Of a stretch of 64,000 nt of DNA, positions 1 to 12,313 are shown in pieces. Numbering within the stretch: the stretch's first letter is position 1; each line of letters begins with the position of its first letter. The DNA comes from Theobroma cacao (Eukaryota > Streptophyta > Magnoliopsida > Malvales > Malvaceae). The DNA lies in the NCBI RefSeq assembly GCF_000208745.1, contig NC_030852.1:32241719-32305718 (forward strand), given 5' to 3'. The notes beneath the pieces are model-generated. The model searched no databases. It had not been told where the DNA came from and was given only the letters and a program-made list of their open reading frames with translations. Made by a program: the position numbers and the translations under genes.

Positions 1-234
1 AAATCCAAGATTTAACCAAATATCCATGTGGCCCAAAGACATGCTTAGAAGGTTAAAACTTAAAAGCTTAAATTGAAATTAAATATTTGACACTTTTTCA
101 ATTAAAAGTAAAATGTTTTTGGTTTTTTATAATTAAGGATTAAGATGAAAGATGCCTAACGACATGTGTATGATGTGGGCTGTCAAGTTTTTTCTATTAA
201 AAAGTATTTTTTGTCGAGTAAAAACGATTCAAAT

Positions 235-670
235 TATGACATGATTTGTAATAATCTTTCAGTATAACGTGTAACAATTCAATTTTCAACATGACATGTA
301 GCAGTAAAATCATCAATGCTATGTATGAATTACATTTTTCAACATGACGTGTAATAATTAAATTTTCAACATGATATATAATAACTAAATCTTCAATATG
401 ACTTGTAACAGTTATATATTTTAACATGATGTGTAATAATTAAATATTTAATATGACTTGTAATAACTATATTTTTCATCATGAAATGTAATAACTAAAT
501 TTTCAATATGACTTATAATAATTACTTTTTTTAATATAATGTGTAATAACTAAATCTTCAACATGATTTGTAATTATTATATTTTTCAGCATGACATGTA
601 ATAATTAAATTTTCAATATGAAGTATAACAATTACTTTTTTTAATATGATGTGTAATAATTATTTTTTAA
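235..670. repeat. Diverged tandem AT-rich satellite, unit about 30 bp
   Basis: About 14 imperfect copies of a unit resembling ATGACNTGTAATAACTAAAT plus TTTTCAAC follow one another. Alternate units look more alike than neighbours, so the working period may be a dimer of about 60 bp. There is no convincing reading frame; the minus-strand open frame at 197-427 only translates the repeat. It is a local minisatellite upstream of the VRN2-like gene. Period and copy number were judged by eye. Confidence 0.7.
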
Positions 671-1400
671 AAAATTTTTATAAGAATGTATTAAAAAAAA
701 TTCAAAAGCTAAACCCCTTTTTGTACAAAAGCTACGTGAGACTCCAATGGAGTGCAGTAAGAACCCAACTAGTAAGTCAAACAAACGTAAACCCTCAATC
801 AAATATCCTTAGAGTCCTTCCCAATAAAAGACATCAAAAAGTAAATCCATCCAAGGCATCTCCGTGGAAATCACAACAAGGCAGCGTCCCAACCTCCCAA
901 CAGGTATCAAAAAGTTCTCAAAAGTGAGAGGAGATTGTCATAATCAGAAAACATAAAATTTACCCCATAAAACGTAAACAAGGCATCTAGCCTCTCATAA
1001 AGAGATCAACAAAAGAAGAATCACCAGCGAATCATAAGTCAACAAAAGGAGCCAAATAAAATAAGAATCCAACAAACAGTAATAAAAAATAACAATAATA
1101 TTTCTCACATATCATTAACCCTCTAATTTAATCTTTAATTATAAAAAATAAAAAAATATTTATTTAAATTAAAACATTTGATCTTTAATTAAAAAAAAAA
1201 CCTAAGTGTTCAATTCCAATTTGAACATTTAGCTTGGTTGGAAAGATATGTTCCCTGCTCAGAGACCTGTTACCCATTTTTTGGGCCAAAACGACAGCCC
1301 AAAATGTCTGTGTTTCCCGCTTTTGTTTCCTTGTGGATATTTTTCAACTTAATGTTTTATTTTGGGCCTGAAAAGAAAGAAAAAGGAGAATTCAAATTCA
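671..1400. other. Intergenic, no gene seen
   Basis: Part of this stretch (about 690-1080) has more balanced composition than its surroundings, and the 93-codon frame at 646-927 has no recognisable domain. It may be an old transposon remnant, but no terminal repeats or poly-A were found. The 3' part (1200-1400) is the likely promoter-proximal region of the following gene. Confidence 0.4.
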
Positions 1401-2608
1401 ACATATCATAGTAGTGGTCGTAGAGGATGATTTCCAAAAAGGAAAAATTCAGAACGGAAATTCTCAAGTGTAAATTTGTCCGTTGTAGCCTTGAAGGTAA
1501 CCTAACATTTCCTTTTTTTATTTTATTTTCTTTTTTTTTTTACCTCTTCGTCCTCCCGCTCGTAGCTCGCCCACTGTTCAGAAACCGCCAATCCAAATTC
1601 CCCGGCAAATTTACCGATCCGTGGAAACGCTCAGAATTATCCTGGTAAAAAAAAAAGGTAATTCTTTTTTCTAGTCACGCGTTTTATCCATCGCCACTGA
1701 TTCTTTTAACCTGTTCAACAAAATTCTTGGGAATTGTTTACGTTCAAACCTCGACATCAATTTTATCGTTCTTTTATTTTTAACATTTTCGAGGGTGTGA
1801 TGGAGGTTTGATTTATCTGTGTTTTTACTTTGAAATTTGATTATATGTTCTGTTCGAGAAATTTCTATCGAATTTTTAGGTCGAGGAGAAAGCATTGTAA
1901 GTTTTATGAAGAATTATTGTTTCTATTATTGGCCTTTTAACTTTGTAGTATCATGTTGTTGTCCTTGTTGTAGAATTCATGAATGGTTTAATTGAGTAAG
2001 GTTTGGATATCTTTCCCCGTGACTTCTCCATTTACCTTTGGACATGCAAGAGCAACAGAGAACAGCAGAGAGTTTCTAGGTCAAATAGTTCTTGGTGTCT
2101 GAATTCGTGAAGGAGCTTGGGTTTGCCTTTTATCTAAAATAAAAAAAAAAAATAGGGACGTGATTTTGTTGTTAACTTGTTGCTAATTGTCATTCTTATC
2201 ATACTACGAGTATCTGATATAGACTCACATCAGAAACCCTAGGAGTACACCTTTTTAATACTTGAGGCATGCTAAAGAACTGCTGACATCTGACACGAGG
2301 CAAACCAGCCATGTTAATGAAGGCTTTGTATTAACATCCTTGTTAAATTTGGCTTGGTCTATATTCGTCTTCATTATTTTCATTTGGGATATTTGAATTG
2401 AATGTAAAATGTTCTAGCTTATTTGGTGGTTTGACTGATTAAGGTCATAATCTCCTTAGATGTTTTGGAAGATTGAGTGATATCTATCACTGCTCTTTCT
2501 TGTGTAGGATGAAAATTATAGTGTGGGTGCAAATTTTGATGTTTTTTCTTATTGTGATGTAGATTGCAGAATCTTGGGGCGTGGCTGTGATTATTTGGAC
2601 TGCAGGTC
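1400..2608 (+). promoter_or_regulatory. Probable 5' leader (UTR exon and intron) of the VRN2-like gene
   Basis: The chosen start codon at 2609 lies three bases after an acceptor-like TGCAG, which suggests that the coding part begins just inside the second exon and that a non-coding first exon lies upstream. The less AT-rich, pyrimidine-rich stretch around 1540-1640 is a candidate first exon. A telobox (AAACCCTAG) lies at 2234-2242 inside the presumed intron. The transcription start cannot be fixed from sequence alone. Confidence 0.35.
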
Positions 2609-5600
2609 ATGTGCTGTCAAAATTCTTGCATGCATTTGTCTGCAGAAGAGTCAGATTCAGCTGCAGAGAATCTCTTAGTATATTGCAAGCCTGTAGAGTT
2701 GTACAATATTCTTCATCGCCGTGCTTTACACAATGTAATACTATGCTTTTCTTTCTGAACATGTATCTCTTTCTTTGATCTATTTCATGCTGGGAAGTTT
2801 TAGATACTTTTTTTTTTTTTGTGTTGAATAGAACCTACTATTTTATTCTATTTGGAAAGTCTTGCTCGGATGTTCATCTTTTAGTTCAGATAGGTTCTGT
2901 AGTTAATCTTTTCTGCAATAAGCCATGTAACTGCATGACATTACATTGGGGTTTAAGGAGGTACATTGCCTCATCTCATGGGTGTCAACTGTTTGAGGCC
3001 TTATAGGAAAAATTCTCTGTATCATTAGACTTTCTAATCAAAACTCATTTGCTGCTTCAGCCTTCATTTCTTCGAAGATGTCTGAAATACAAAATACAGG
3101 CAAGGCATAGAAGGCGGTATGAACTTTCTTTTTAATATCTGTTCATTGCTGTCAGAAGTAACACTATGATTTCTATTAATTTATTTCATTGAACTAAGGT
3201 ATTAGGGTGTTAATGTTGTGGCAGTGACCACTGCCTCAAGTCTCTCCTTATAGATAAAATATATATATATATTTATGTAGATGGTTTTTTTGTCTTCAAG
3301 TCAGGATGTAATTAAAGGCAGACAAGTATGGGTAGTTAATTGGAACTATCTTTTTCTCCTCTCTTTCATGCTTCTGAAAAGTGAAAAGCAGCAATATTCT
3401 TTGATGATTATTTGATGTTTGAACTAAAGTGCCACATTTGCGAATAAATTCAGTTAAAAAGGAAGTTAATTGTTTGTTGGCCATGTGAGTTTTCTTGAAT
3501 AGACTAGGTTCCAAGTTGTAGCATGATGAATTTGATGGCGGAGTTGGGCTGATTCAGTACTAAAAGAATAATCTTAAGACAGATCCTGAGACAGTTTCAA
3601 AGTCCTAAAACTCTCCAGATGTTTAAGCATGGCCCTGAATTTTTGAAGCCATACTTAACAGCATTAGTGGGAATAAAGACAAGACATTATTATCACAAAA
3701 TAGTAACTTAAGTGCATAGTGATTGCTATAGTGCTGGTGTTTTGCTCCATTGATCTTCTACTCTATGTCTACAGCTACTAAACTCTTCGTCTAGCAAAGA
3801 GTAAAGAAAATTTCTGCATTTCTAACAAAATTATCTGGTTTGTTTATGACTTATTATTCGGTTAACGTACGTAGGATATGTTTGTGTAGGTTGAGGGCTG
3901 GAATTGTAATTTTCAACTATAAAGATTATGGCAATATGCTACAAAAGACTGAAGGTATCATGAATTTCTTCATCTTTGCAGAATTTTGCATGATACATCA
4001 TATTTTACTTAACCTTTATAGCGAAAATTGATTCTCGGTGCTCTAATTCTTACATTGTCCTTTAACTTGCAGTAACTGAAGATTTCTCTTGTCCATTTTG
4101 CTTGATGCAGTGTGCAAGGTTTAAGGTGGATATTTATCTGTAGTCTTTGCTTATCTTGGGTGCTTCATTCATAATTTTGATTGTTTACATCACATTATAT
4201 AAGTTGCAATTTATCTTATTGAAAACAACAGGAGGGGGTGTTAATTTAAATTTACCCTGCACATGATTAAACAAACTCATTCTCACATATGTTAGCATGA
4301 TTTTCATATTTTATAAATCTTTTTTCCAAAATATTGCAATTTGTTCTATCCAGGCATTATTCTGATTCTTTTGCATTAAAGACTCACTTTCCCTAGTTGA
4401 GGTATTCTCTTGATAGTATCAGCCTTGGTTTTTATTAGACATGCATAACTTTTTCTATTTTATCAAACAGAACGCTTGTTTGACACTCAGCCAACCTTCA
4501 TTTTTGTTCACAGGGTCTGCGGTATCATTTGTGCTCTTCACATGACTTGTTCAACTTTGATTTCTGGGTTGGTAGCTTAAATTGTAAAGTCACTTGCTAC
4601 TCAATTGAGATTTTCTAGAAAGACTATTGAAAAGACAATTACATTTTAGGTCACAGAGGAGTATCAAGTGGTGAATGTCTCTGTGAAAATTGATATAATG
4701 GTATCTGAGGTAAGAATTCCCTTTCCATCCTAAAAGTATTTTAGTAGGTTTCCTGTTTTCCGTTTCTCTTCAAAATTCATGCTGAAGCTAAGACCGACAT
4801 AAACAACAATCCTGGACCCTTCAAAGATTGTAGGTTATGTTTAAATGGTGGACATCATGGAAAAAGTGGAAGTAATGGCTGTTGGTTTGGGGTGCGATAT
4901 TGTTTATTATTAACAATGGTTGAAAAGTGAAATTAAAATGCATATCGTTGGTATATGTTGTGCATTTTCTTAGTTGAACAAAATGAATTGTGACTAGGCT
5001 TGTGGCTTTCCCCTAATTTCTATCAAAAAGCATGAATGACTTCTTGAACTTTAATATTCTGCCAAAATGTTCTTGTTACAGACTGTGGCAAGTGGAGTAG
5101 ACCCACGAGTAGAAACTTTCTGCTTCTGGTAGGATATATTATTTTGCTCTTTCAACTGCTATCTGCTTGCTGGTAATAAATACTGCAGTTGAATGGTAAA
5201 AAGAATTTCATGTGCAGCTCGAAGCCTCGAAGGCGTTGGGCTACAAACCCTCTTCAGAGTGAGAAGAATGTCAATGTACAATTTTTGGAGTTGGACTCAC
5301 CCAAAATGGCCAGTGAAAGCAGGCAGAATGGATTTCTGGAGAAGGATGATGGTACATTTTCCAGTAACACCTGTTATAACATTTTTATATTTATCTTTAC
5401 ATTTAATGCCTTGGTCTTAGATATCTTTTATAGTGCATGAATGCTTTACATCATGAAATCACCCATATCATTGGGTAACTTATAAGTAAAAAGATACTAG
5501 AACAACGATTCCATAATTACCTTTCTTTGATATTGATTTTTAACTCTGTGAAGGTGAGAGGGTTTCCAAGTCAATTCCTGTTGAGAGAGATATGCAGAAT

Positions 5601-8577
5601 GGATGGCATGGTGTGGAAAACTATGGCTCTGATTATACAAGTGCAACAGAGTGTGTTGCACCGGTTGCAACTAGTTGCAATGGTCCAGGAGTTTCAATTG
5701 CAATGGCTCAATCTCCTGTGGAGCCTGACTGTATTAAATCATTATCTGCAAATGATACAGCTGTTCCTCCTGTAAAAACAAAGAAAATAATGGCAGAACG
5801 GTCTGAACCTAGGAAGTATGTTCTCCAAGGCAATGTTTTTCCCCAGTCAATTCCTTTCATGTTTTTAGAGGCCTTTTCTGTTATATTCTTTCCCTCCTGT
5901 TTAATTGCATTGCTCAATATGCTTTTCCCTCTCCTTATTTTGTTTTTTTTTCTTGGGTTATGTTTGCTAATAGCAATTGTTATCTTTTCAAAATACCTGA
6001 AGTTTAGGCATGCTAATTATTTTTATTTTTATCTTTAACTTTTCAAATGTTGTGCTCTCACAGCCGCATGCTCCTGGTGAAACGCCAATTCTTTCACTCA
6101 CACCGAGTTCAGGTGATTAGTTTTAGCTATCTTCTTAGGCTGATTACACTATTAGTCCTGTCATGAACATTCATGTCGTGAGATCTCCATTAACAAGAAG
6201 TCATTTGGATCCATATGAGTATAAATGGAAGTAAGCCGAGTCAGCTGGCATGCAGTAGAATTGAGAGGCAAATCTGGTCTAACTTTTGATCTTATCTTGG
6301 GTTCATATGTCATCAGATCTCCGTTAACACCAATCGATTCCCAGAAATACACGTGAACAGACTACACATTACTTCCATTCATATTTCATTTGTTAATTTT
6401 CAGATTTTGTTTGATGTAACACTTTGGTCAGGTGACTTTACTCTTTATGCATGAATTTTCCTTGAAAATCTTTGCTTGTGTAATTGGGCTTCTGATTTTT
6501 TTTTTTAATCCGTAGTCAGATAGGCAAAGTATGCTTAATAGGTTTCCATCAAGAGCTGTTTATCGTTCTTGTGATTTTTTCTGTTTATAATATATAAATT
6601 GTTTCTCCATATGCACTAATATGTCTCTTGTTGTTTTAATGAAAGCCAATGGCAATAGACCAAGTAATGTCAGATAGGGACAGTGAAGACGAAGTTGATG
6701 ATGACATTGCAGATCTTGAAGATCGCAGGGTAAGGTTTATGATTTTGCATGAAAATTTTGACCTTTTTTCCTGATCTTCTCATTACAACAATAAACCTTG
6801 CTGGTCTAGGTTTAAATTTCTGGAATTTACTTTGAAATTCTTAGTATTTTATAATGTATTGGAAGAGTTTATTTGCCTGGTTCTGTCTCTGTGAAATATA
6901 GTGCAAAAGGTTTTTCTGGATTTGTGGTTAATGTCATTTATAAATTTAACCATTCAAATCGTGATAAGGAAGTAACACCAAGTCAGTATGCATGCAGTAG
7001 AATTGAGAGGCAAATCTGCTCTAGCTATTAATGGTTTCTTCAATATGAAATTTGAAAATGATTGTGAAAAATTGGACCAGTGATCAATGGTGTAAAATTT
7101 TTAATTCAGTTATTGAACTGACTGGAAGAAATGTGTTTTAGCATTCTGAGAGCAAGTGTGGAATTGAAAAAGAAAATGTATTTAAATCACTCTTGACTTT
7201 TGTTGGAGTCAGAGTAACTGGTGAACAAGCATTTCATATTTGGGTTTATAAATTATCAGTTGTGAGAGGAAAGTAAGGCATTAAATAAATAGTGATGTGT
7301 TGGGTCAGACAATCAGTTCTCCTCATTTGTCTCAACTAATAGTAGGTTGCTCACTGTTTGCTTCTATTGTACAAGCAATACTTTGTTCATCACTATAAAT
7401 ATAAGTATATAACAACAATGACCAGAGTAATTATGAAAATACAGGCTTGTTTATTTACCATATACTTGATTGATGATAGTCCGGTTTCTTGAAGGTGAGA
7501 AATTGTGGTTTAGAATGATGTGTATTATGTTTGATTGGACTTCAACTCAATTGGGCTAGGATCCTATCTCAAGTTGCATTTTTGATTAGATGTTCTGGTT
7601 ATTATACTTTTGAGAAGTGAGAGGATAACATAAAACCCATATGTGACAGATGCTTGATGATTTTGTGGATGTTAGCAAAGATGAGAAGCAGCTTATGCAT
7701 CTTTGGAACTCGTTTGTTAGAAAGCAAAGGTAGTCTGTGCTTAACACTTCAAGCTTTCTTTTCTTTTCTTCTTGCCAATTGAATTCATGGTTATCATTTA
7801 CTGTTTTTCCCCTTATTTCTATTAATTTGTTCCCTCCAATTGTTGTATGTCAAGAAGTTATAAGAAGATTTTAGTACTTGAGGTGGCACCACTTATTAAA
7901 AGGTCTCTTGATTCATTTGACAGGGTTCTGGCTGATGGTCATGTTCCCTGGGCATGTGAGGCTTTCTCAAAACTCCATGGCCAGGAGTTGGTGCAATCAC
8001 CTGCTCTCTTTTGGTAATGTTCTTGAAGTATTCTTGCCCATTTCTCTACAAGTTCATGTCGTTTGACTGCTAAGTTGCATTTTGCCATCAATAGTGATAG
8101 CCACTTCATTGAGTTATTTACTTTGAGTTGACAATTTATGGGCCATGGCAGATAGAGGTGATAAAAACCAACTGTAAACAGCCCATGCCCACCCAGAATT
8201 TAACTTATTGAGGTGTTTCAATTAATTCATAGGTAGTTAATCAACTTATAAAGGGCATACATGGCAATCCATTTTGAACCCCTTTTATAACCTATATTCC
8301 ATTCCATCCAAATCTCCTTCCAGAATACTGCAAGTTTGATACTTGTAAAAATCGTAAAACTGTGTTTGAAATGTCTTCTCTAATTAAAAGTAATTGCAAG
8401 TCATTGAGATCTTTGATGTCTGTGTTTGAAGTGTCACATATTTTCCGGTTCAGGTGTTGGAGGTTGTTCATGATCAAACTTTGGAATCATGGTCTTCTTG
8501 ATGCGGGCGCAATGAACAACTGTAGCATGATACTTCAAAGATGCCAAAATGAGGGATTGGATGCTATGAAAAGCTGA
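2609..8577 (+). CDS. VRN2: VRN2-like VEFS-box Polycomb (PRC2) subunit, Su(z)12 family
   Basis: Fourteen coding exons: 2609-2734, 3061-3116, 3890-3954, 4073-4125, 4514-4567, 4650-4709, 5082-5128, 5218-5351, 5554-5815, 6064-6112, 6646-6729, 7650-7729, 7924-8013 and 8454-8577. All phases join, giving 427 residues. The protein has a short N-terminal block (MCCQNSC, then [19 protein letters not shown]), a C2H2 zinc finger (C89, C92, H105, H110), a linker with CSKPRRR, and a C-terminal VEFS box (about 275-410) with the acidic [11 protein letters not shown] stretch and [15 protein letters not shown]. The long N-terminal region of EMF2 is absent, and CSKPR, FNYKDY and LDSP match VRN2 rather than EMF2. 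Family role: nuclear scaffold subunit of PRC2, which places H3K27me3, for example on flowering repressors after cold. Start chosen because MC-QNS matches the VRN2 N-terminus. No lesions seen. Confidence 0.93.
6240..7025 (+). repeat. About 43-bp direct repeat in neighbouring introns of the VRN2-like gene
   Basis: Positions 6240-6285 and 6982-7025 share a nearly identical core (GCATGCAGTAGAATTGAGAG, continuing GCAAATCTG), one copy in each of two neighbouring introns. Near the first copy, two related pieces around GAGATCTCCATTAAC and CAGATCTCCGTTAAC (about 6180 and 6315) also repeat. This suggests a small mobile or duplicated element; no coding content. Confidence 0.65.
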
Positions 8578-8639
8578 AATGAACAAGTGATACACAACTT
8601 CAACATCAGGGTTTAGAGATGATACAGTGCATGCACACT

Positions 8640-9690
8640 GTTTTTTTCTCCTGATCATCCCATTCATTCCTTTTCCATTCTTTCTCTCACAATTTGGCCA
8701 GAATTGGTCCTTAAATATTCTTTCTCATTGTTGTAATGGCAATACTTTATTCAACACTGGCCTTAGGTTTTACCTTTTTAACATAAAGAAGTTGACTTGT
8801 CAGTCCCTTTGTTCTTGCTCTGATTATATGTTTCTTCCTTCTTGAATTTGCCTAAAGCAAGCTTTTAACTTAATAAAGACCAGAAAGAATATGTCCTTCC
8901 GCAACCGGTCTTCGCTGTGCAACTAGCAATGGCTAAATCTAATTTCACTGTGTAATTTAAATTTGAAACTGAAATAATTAAAACAACAACTTAATCTCGT
9001 ATGTTTAATTGCCATTTATTAAAATAAAAAATTATTAATCAATATGATACCAACTAATTATTTAACTATTTTCATAGTAACACGAAATTTTCTTAATTAT
9101 AAAACAACATATTTATTAAAATAAAAATACTGACTAATTGTCTTTTCCAAGTCCTCTTGCGACTGTCAAGCACTTCAATGGAGAGTCTCCAGGGGTTTGC
9201 TAATATCCACCCTTACCAATATTATGAGTCCCATGTTGTGTTAGAGTCAGCCAAGCAATTTGGGTCGCTGCGTTTTCATGATGATCAATGATCACGTCCA
9301 AGATTGAAAACTTACATGCTAATTCATGCAGTTCTGGCTTATTCCTAATTTTCCATTCCATTCACCAGTCGTTCTATTTGGCCAGCAATTGGTTCTTAGA
9401 TATTCTTTCTCGGTCAGAGCGAAGAGAGGAGCTGTAGTTGTTTTTGGACAGGGGTATTGGGAGTGTATACTGATTTACAGGTTAAGGGCATATCAACCAA
9501 TATCCTTGTCGTTCTGGCTGGTTGCTCGACATGTCTCTTGCAAAGGGGAAATGTAATTTCCCAGCTCTTTAATGATAATCTTCTTATAATTTTCAAAAAA
9601 AAAAAAAAGATATTCTTTCTCAGGAGAAGTGAAATCTTGCTTCTCCAGGGTTGTAACATTCAATGAATACTGGGGCTTGGGTTCATAAAA
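8640..9690. repeat. Duplicated 3' flank of the VRN2-like gene, one copy interrupted
   Basis: The 3'-flank segment at about 8655-8780 (TTTGGCCAGAATTGGTCCTT, then AATATTCTTTCTC, a GTTGTAA block and the TTCAACACTGG area) recurs in diverged form at about 9345-9411 and again from 9622 to 9690. The second copy is split by a 196-bp retroelement insertion. Between the copies (8780-9340) the sequence is AT-rich and no gene is seen. Confidence 0.6.
9398..9621 (+). mobile_element. Short 5'-truncated LINE-like (or SINE) insertion with poly-A and 14-bp TSD
   Basis: The 14-mer AGATATTCTTTCTC occurs at 9398-9411 and again, identical, at 9608-9621. Between them lie 196 bases ending in a run of about 14 A. 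This is the signature of target-primed reverse transcription. The body (CTGGTTGCTCGACATGTCTC, then TAATTTCCCAGCTCTTTAAT) resembles the 3' UTR of plant L1-type LINEs; no tRNA-type A or B box was recognised, so a 5'-truncated LINE is favoured over a SINE. The perfect TSD implies a recent insertion. Confidence 0.85.
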
Positions 9691-9941
9691 GAAAGAACCG
9701 AAAGGATTAAAATTGGTTTCACTTTTCTGAGAAAGAGAGAGAAAAACCAACATATATATATATATATCATATTGACTAGGCAAACAATCCATTCATAAAA
9801 TATTTATTAGAAATCCAGAAAGCGATAAAGGGGAAAAGGTCTGCAAGCCCGCAACTAGTATAAACAACAACCCCATGTGTACAGCACGACTAGAAACTGC
9901 GTTGAAACAAGCACTGTGATTCTGATTGCTGAAGATAACTT

Positions 9942-12313
9942 TTAAATGGCATTCAATGAACCTTCATTGGTTTCGGAAGGAGAAGGACCACCGTTCAAGT
10001 CAGGAAGCGTCGACAACGTCTTCTGGAGTCTCACGACTGAACTTGGGAACGTCACCGTATTGTACTGGCTGAGCTCCATTTTCAAGCGGTCCTCCTCGAT
10101 GTGGGAGAAAAGATACTTTTCCATCCACATGCCAGCAAGTTGTTGGAGAGATGGAATCACCAGCTTCTCAACTTTTAGATCGCAAAGAGCCTGAAGATCA
10201 AGTGTATCCAGCAGCATTACGACGTGTTTCAAGCAGCATATACAGATATATGACTATTAGTTAGCATATCATACTCAAGCACTGACGGGATGGAAATGGA
10301 AATCGTTCAATTTCGCAAAATAATCTATGCTTACAGATTCAACGCAATTTTCCAGGGTGCGAGCCATCCCTCGACGCCTGAATTCTGTACGGGTTCCGAT
10401 GAAGGGCATCTCAGCCAACCTTTTTCCATGCACCCTGGAAAGCATTGAGTGAAGTTAACTGGAATGGCATGTTAAAGGAACGTGTGCAAACGCTATCAGA
10501 CACATATAGATTTTATTGGATGAGAATTGAGAAATACCTTACGCTTGCAGCACATATGATTTCGTCATTCTTTTCCAGGACAGCAGTATAAAAGCCACTA
10601 AAATTAAGACGCGTCAAGTTGGACCTGAAAGCCATTGCATAATTCAATGGGAGGGTCAGAACTTCTTCAAAGAGTTTCTGAAAGAGATTGAAAGTAAAGG
10701 CTTCGAACTGATCATTACCCAATATTGTAGACAATGCTTTGCACAACATTGGCTCCTGAATGGCGGTCTATGGATGACACGAAACATTCGTTCATGACCA
10801 TCCAGGCAACAGCAATCTTGGAGTTGACCACTACCCTGTTGTAATCAACACCTGCATGGGCAGTGAATATCGGCTCTGTCCGTTGGAGTAGAGTCCAAGA
10901 AAGGCCACCGACAAGATCATTTCTAACTCCAAGCATACTCTGTAACCCTTCATATATCTTTTGTAAACTTCAAAGTCAGTTGCTTTTTCCGATATCAAGG
11001 CTTCCAAAAATGATGGAGAAACATCTTTAGCTTTTAAATTGAGGACAATACCTGCTTGCAACTGTCTCCACAGAACAGGGAGGTCGGAGAATTCAGGTCC
11101 AGCTTTTCTCCTCCACACTTGCAATGATCTGTAAATTGGTTTTCTCAAGTTATGAAGCAGGAATAGCTGTAGAGTTGTGTGACTTAACAGGAAATCATGT
11201 AAAACAGGGAGCAGATTGAATTTCCTTCATAGCATTGGGTTAAAAAGTGCTACATACATTGTTTTTCGCAATGGGTACACTTCTTTAAAGTGCCATCCCC
11301 GCCGGCACAGTATTTGCAGACACAATATGGACACAGCCATTCATCTCCGGAAATGTTGTTCTGTCCCAATTCCAAAAACATACAATTAATTACTAGAATA
11401 TAATGAAATACCATATAAATCAAATCCTTCTTACCCCCAGGAAAATGCAGCTCGAATGACACGTTGAAGGACATCTTTCACAGCAAACCAAGTTCCCTCC
11501 ATCAGCACAAACCATACAGGCATCATCACTTTTATCAGTAGCTTCAGGTGCAGGCTGTACGTTGTTGTATGCACGATTTCCTTCTTCCATCCTATCTAGC
11601 CATGCTTCTATTTGGCATTCCAACAAGGAAATCCGTGACGATGCCAACAATATATGCTGGTAGGGCTTTTTGGTGTCACGTCCGGCATGGATCTCAAAGT
11701 CTCCTACTGTAATCACACGAGAACAACAGTCACATACAACGCCCTCCGCTCTGATTTTGCCTTCTGCCAATATACGTCCAGAATCCTCATCAACGTACCA
11801 GACTTTTTCATGTTGTCCAACTATACCCAAGCTTATCAACCAAGCCAATACAGTTCTCTTATATATACATTCTACAGGCGACTGCGAGATATCCTTTCTT
11901 TTCCTCCTCGTACTTCTCTCCTCTATGTTGCCTGGCCTGTCTTCTGCCCCATTAGCCTTTGCCTTTGGGGGCCGCCCTGGCCGCCTTTTCTGCGCGGTCG
12001 CAGCATTCTTGCTGGAACTTGCAAGCGCAGTATCTCCTATTCGGATACCACCACCCCTCTGTGTTGCACCAGATGGTCTGCCATTGTTCCTTGCAGGCAT
12101 AGGCTTCCCATAGTCAGGGTCAGAATGAGTAGAATCATTGCTTTCATTATCCGAACCGCTTGTCGATCCCAAATTAGCAATCTTTTTATTCAGGACTCTC
12201 CTCTTCCTCAAGTTATAACTCATTGATCTTTCCAAATCCATGAAATTGCTCCGATAACTTGTTTCTGTACCTGAAACTGAAATGAAGGCAACTTGGCTGC
12301 AAATAGCAACCAT
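9942..12313 (-). CDS. PHD-finger/GNAT acetyltransferase-like protein of the IDM1 type
   Basis: Seven exons, 5' to 3': 12313-11435, 11360-11258, 11128-11052, 10957-10719, 10624-10538, 10434-10335 and 10190-9942. Phases join to 577 residues. Order: basic N-terminus with an AT-hook-like [10 protein letters not shown]; a plant domain (about 155-250, [12 protein letters not shown] to LECQIEAWL); a PHD finger (about 265-330, [20 protein letters not shown] then EWLCPYC); a second Cys-rich segment ending FCGDSC; and a C-terminal GNAT fold with [20 protein letters not shown] and the acetyl-CoA signature RRRGMA at 481-486. IDM1 reads histone marks and acetylates H3 in active DNA demethylation; whether this paralogue does so is inference. 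ATG at 12313 keeps the longest frame, but TTTCAG follows it closely, so a further upstream exon or a start at codon 25 (MDLERS) is possible. It converges with the VRN2-like gene. Confidence 0.88.

Noticed and set aside
671..1080. LINE or gene fragment upstream of VRN2
   Set aside because: Composition is suggestive but no poly-A, TSD or recognisable protein was found.
10625..10718. Minus-strand frame through [20 protein letters not shown] as coding
   Set aside because: Family comparison needs YNIG joined directly to SNLTRL, and both splice sites are present; this stretch is an intron that happens to be open.
11654..12226. Long plus-strand open frames of 190 and 147 codons
   Set aside because: They are antisense to the first exon of the IDM1-like gene, which has clear domain content on the minus strand; the plus frames show no domain.
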